In this document: in pieces, positions 63,952-64,000 of the stretch
Position numbering within the stretch: position 1 is the first letter of the stretch
How the letters are laid out: the number at the start of each line of letters is the position of its first letter
Source of the DNA: Actinernus sp. WN-2022
Taxonomy: Eukaryota > Cnidaria > Anthozoa > Actiniaria > Actinernidae
DNA: 64,000 bases
Direction of reading: 5' to 3'
NCBI GenBank assembly: GCA_030867875.1
Contig: JAOWCC010001634.1
Span: 36,537,867-36,601,866 of the forward strand
Translations under genes and position numbers: made by a program
Notes under the pieces: generated by a model
The model's input: the letters and a program-made list of their open reading frames with translations, nothing else
Told to the model about the DNA's origin: nothing
The model's database searches: none

Positions 63952-64000
63952 TAACGAGCACAGCGAGTTGTTTCACTGCAAAGTGTTGGACATTTTATGA

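Overview
This is an animal nuclear genome window, most likely from a cnidarian, probably an anthozoan such as a stony coral. It is AT-rich and intron-rich. It is packed with CR1/L2-like LINE 3' ends, tRNA-derived SINE heads, a Penelope-like fragment, hAT and piggyBac-type remnants and many short inverted-repeat (MITE/foldback) elements. The clearest secreted protein has the PAN/apple, EGF and fibrinogen-type layout of expanded coral families. There are no bacterial genes, operons, rRNAs or CRISPR arrays. Most long open frames are transposon debris or repeat artefacts.

Two host genes can be built exon by exon, both on the + strand. (1) A secreted multidomain protein runs from 21534 to 46123. 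It has seven firm exons plus one optional cassette exon. All intron phases agree, and the product is 378 aa without the cassette or 421 aa with it. Intron 1 is 11.2 kb and full of mobile elements. Intron 4 holds a large tandem array that stops just before exon 5. (2) The first three exons of a phosphotriesterase-related (PTER) amidohydrolase lie at 59855-63203. The gene runs off the right edge.

Layout. 1-20.5 kb has no host gene: it holds LINE fragments (1-570, 2.9-3.4, 6.6-8.4, 13.8-14.5, 18.2 kb), SINE heads, and a pair of inverted arrays of a palindromic GTTGTCCC satellite (15.1-15.8 and 19.3-19.9 kb). 21.5-46.5 kb is the secreted-protein gene with nested elements: twin MITEs with 6-bp target duplications, a hAT remnant, a LINE, a piggyBac-type element, a 57-bp array grown from a SINE head, and a Penelope-like fragment. 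46.5-51.2 kb holds palindromes and otherwise little that can be recognised. 51.4-55.4 kb is a 3.97-kb composite transposon with long repeat-built inverted termini. It is inserted in a LINE and carries a decayed zinc-ribbon/ubiquitin-like gene fragment, itself split by a younger TAA-flanked element. 55.4-59.4 kb holds another LINE with a MITE inside it and an unidentified coiled-coil pseudogene. 59.8-64 kb is PTER.

The most unusual material is the composite transposon with its captured gene and nested insertion, the SINE-derived 57-bp array, the inverted palindromic satellite pair, and the split secreted-protein gene. All gene models are manual splice predictions from sequence alone. Family names rest on recognised motifs, with no database search.
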